In this document: positions 62,491-64,000 of the stretch, piece by piece
Position numbering within the stretch: position 1 is the stretch's first letter
How the letters are laid out: the number at the start of each line of letters is the position of its first letter
Assembly (NCBI RefSeq): GCF_004216565.1
Contig: NZ_SGWV01000008.1
Coordinates: forward strand, 620,001 to 684,000
Length of the DNA stretch: 64,000 bases
Direction: 5' to 3'
Origin: Sphaerotilus mobilis
Lineage (GTDB): Bacteria > Pseudomonadota > Gammaproteobacteria > Burkholderiales > Burkholderiaceae_C
Made by a program: the position numbers and the translations under genes
Notes under the pieces: generated by a model
The model's database searches: none
What the model was told of the DNA's origin: nothing
What the model saw: the letters and a program-made list of their open reading frames with translations, nothing else

Positions 62491-63114
62491 ATGCGATACC
62501 CCCCCTCACAAGGCCTGCGCCGCCGCTTCTGCGCCGCCCTGCTCGGCCTCGCCACGGTCTTCGCCGCACAGGCAGCCGACACCACCGAAACCGAGACACC
62601 CATCCTCAAGTCCGGTCAGATCCTCGAAGCCCTGCGAGGCAAGGACATCGTGCTCGACACCGCGGGTGCGGGCGTTCGTCCAGGCGCCACGCCGCGCGCG
62701 GCGGGCCGGCGCGATCCTGCGGTGCATCTGCAGGTGCGCTTCACCTTCGACTCGGCCGAACTGCTGCCCCAAGGCAAGCGCCAACTCGACGAACTGGCCA
62801 TGGCATTGGGCGACCGTGCCCTCGCACGGTGGGGCTTCCTGCTGGCGGGCCACACGGACCGGGTCGGCGCCGCCGACTACAACGTGCAACTCAGCCTGGC
62901 GCGGGCCGAATCCGTCAAGGCCTACCTGGTCGAAGCCCATCGCATCGATGCCCAGCGGCTGCAGACGCTGGGCTACGGCTATGCCCGCCCGATCGATGCG
63001 CAGCTACCCAATGCCGCCATCAACCGCCGGGTCGAGGTGCGCCGCATCGCCTTGCCGCCTGCCCAGCCAGCCGCGCCGGAGACCGGTGGGCGGCTGGTGC
63101 CCACGCCCCGATGA
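62491..63114 (+). CDS. OmpA-domain outer-membrane/peptidoglycan protein
   Basis: 207 residues. A signal peptide ends near F-A-A-Q-A-A. The C-terminal OmpA domain shows V-R-F-T-F-D-S-A-E-L-L, G-H-T-D-R-V-G, N-V-Q-L-S-L-A-R-A-E-S-V and N-R-R-V-E-V, the residues that bind diaminopimelate of peptidoglycan. There is no beta-barrel; it is a periplasmic peptidoglycan-binding protein, in line with the SEDS-PBP neighbour. Confidence 0.92.
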   Translation: MRYPPSQGLRRRFCAALLGLATVFAAQAADTTETETPILKSGQILEALRGKDIVLDTAGAGVRPGATPRAAGRRDPAVHLQVRFTFDSAELLPQGKRQLDELAMALGDRALARWGFLLAGHTDRVGAADYNVQLSLARAESVKAYLVEAHRIDAQRLQTLGYGYARPIDAQLPNAAINRRVEVRRIALPPAQPAAPETGGRLVPTPR

Positions 63115-63154
63115 GCCGTCCATGCACCGCGACCCCAACCGCCAAGGAACAACG

Positions 63155-63697
63155 ATGAACTTCCCCGCCTTGCGTCCCCTCTTCACCGTGGGCCTGCTCA
63201 CGCTGGCCGGCCTGTGCAGCTTGCTGACCGGTTGTGCGGCAACGTCAAGCGCCGCGCCTGCCGCCAACGTCGCCACTGCCTCCGTGCAACAGCTCGACAC
63301 CGTGCTGCGTGGTGCGGCCAGCAACCGCCCGGTGTCCCTCCAGTTGTCGACGAACCAGGTCCGCACGGGCGACACGCTGGGTGTGCAGCTGCGGGCGACG
63401 CGCGGTGGCCATGCCTACCTGTTCCAGCTGGGCACCGATGGCAAGACGCTGTCGATGGTCTTCCCGAACGCCGTGGACGGTGCCAATCACCTGGCCCCGG
63501 ACACGACGCTGGTCCTGCCGCGCGAAACCTGGCGCATGACCGCACGCGGACCGGCCGGGTTGGGCTACATGCTGGCTGTGGTGACCGACCAGCCGCTCGA
63601 CCTGCTGGCCCTGCAAGCCCAGGTCCAATCCGGCAAGCTCGAGATCGCCGGAGCCTATGGCGCCGGTCTGGCAGCCCTGCGCGAGGTGGCGCCGTGA
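63155..63697 (+). CDS. DUF4384-like lipoprotein
   Basis: 180 residues from the ATG at 63155 (AAGGA upstream). The signal ends in a lipobox L-L-T-G-C, so the mature protein is lipid-anchored. It carries a DUF4384-like domain: V-R-T-G-D-T-L-G-V-Q-L-R-A, H-A-Y-L-F-Q-L-G, F-P-N-A-V-D and L-P-R-E-T-W-R-M. It ends by overlapping the next gene's GTG by 4 nt. Confidence 0.88.
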   Translation: MNFPALRPLFTVGLLTLAGLCSLLTGCAATSSAAPAANVATASVQQLDTVLRGAASNRPVSLQLSTNQVRTGDTLGVQLRATRGGHAYLFQLGTDGKTLSMVFPNAVDGANHLAPDTTLVLPRETWRMTARGPAGLGYMLAVVTDQPLDLLALQAQVQSGKLEIAGAYGAGLAALREVAP

Positions 63698-64000
63698 GGC
63701 GAGCGAGAACCAGCGCGCAGCTGCGCCACGGGCTGGTCAAGCTGCTGAAGGCGCTGATGGGGCGGATGGCACTGACGGTGAGGATCACGCTGGCACTGTT
63801 GGCGGGTTGCCTTGGCACGGTGCACGCTGCCACCGGCGTGCTCACCGACCCGAGCGAGGACGAACTGCTGCACTTGCTCGACCCGCCGCCCGTCGCCCGC
63901 AGCTTCAGCCTCGCGCCGCGGCCCTCCAGCACCGATGGGTCCTGTCTGCCGACGACGGTGTCAGGGGCCGGCGCGGCAACCGGCAGTGCCTCACGCAATC
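63694..64000 (+). CDS. Exported protein, cut by window end
   Basis: A GTG overlapping the lipoprotein stop opens a frame that continues past 64000 (102 codons visible). A basic start and hydrophobic stretch (about 24-45) ending near V-H-A-A form a signal peptide; then E-D-E-L-L-H-L-L-D-P-P-P-V-A-R-S-F. The spacing to the lipoprotein implies coupling. This could be a second OmpA-type protein, whose N-termini often look like this, but the decisive part is outside the window. Confidence 0.7.
   Translation, partial: MRRARTSAQLRHGLVKLLKALMGRMALTVRITLALLAGCLGTVHAATGVLTDPSEDELLHLLDPPPVARSFSLAPRPSSTDGSCLPTTVSGAGAATGSASRN

Overview
This is GC-rich DNA with the gene content of a betaproteobacterium of the order Burkholderiales. 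The indications are vanAB with a GntR-type vanR, a Bug/TctC binding protein, DctPQM TRAP genes, a RIO-type kinase next to a TIGR02450 Trp-rich protein, several c-di-GMP enzymes and a tRNA-Arg(UCU). A member of the Leptothrix/Sphaerotilus/Ideonella group would fit, but that is only an impression. No phage, insertion sequence, rRNA or CRISPR array is visible.

Layout. 1-974: 3' end of a TPR-type gene. 993-2197: radical SAM gene of the PA0069 type behind a perfect LexA box. 2434-6866: anchored solute-binding protein overlapping a PAS/GAF/GGDEF/EAL enzyme. 6887-11094: housekeeping run (PHP phosphoesterase, DMT exporter, YciO, YbaK-like deacylase, PlsY, membrane glutaredoxin). 11148-16927: DUF924, YgiQ, a 75-aa protein and an ABC exporter, all on the minus strand. 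17098-20746: dienelactone hydrolase, then vanR/vanAB with two VanR-type palindromes. 21215-21700: DUF1097 membrane protein. 21806-29447: seven-gene operon (SDR, TRAP transporter, split transketolase, full-length transketolase) divergent from a LysR gene at 29569. 30546-33931: secreted protein, Bug binding protein, AEC carrier. 33975-36089: dCache/PAS/GGDEF protein and tRNA-Arg. 36090-41125: long structured leader and two secreted paralogues, one with five FN3 domains. 41167-45109: TPP riboswitch-cytX and convergent thiMED, a thiamin salvage unit. 45336-51020: Trp-rich protein and RIO kinase, a GGDEF/EAL protein, and a CheB-CheR-coiled-coil-PAS fusion.

51133-64000 is the most unusual region. 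On the minus strand lie a kinase-like protein with a C-terminal membrane anchor and an exported caspase-like protease fused to a branched-chain amino acid (LivJ-type) binding protein. Divergent from them are a 1407-residue fusion of a SEDS glycan polymerase-like module with a penicillin-binding transpeptidase, a protein of unknown family, a 34-codon small ORF, two exported proteins (one DUF4384-like), an OmpA-domain protein, a DUF4384-like lipoprotein and a further gene cut by the window end. Most products are predicted to act at or across the inner membrane, in the periplasm or at the outer membrane. I infer an envelope-located signalling/proteolysis/peptidoglycan system that I cannot match to a named one.

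Regulation is visible at several points: the LexA box, a vanAB promoter with an operator at the start site and a second palindrome exactly 63 bp away, a TPP riboswitch with a 31-nt insertion, hairpins in the thiM leader, and a three-way-junction RNA before the first secreted paralogue.
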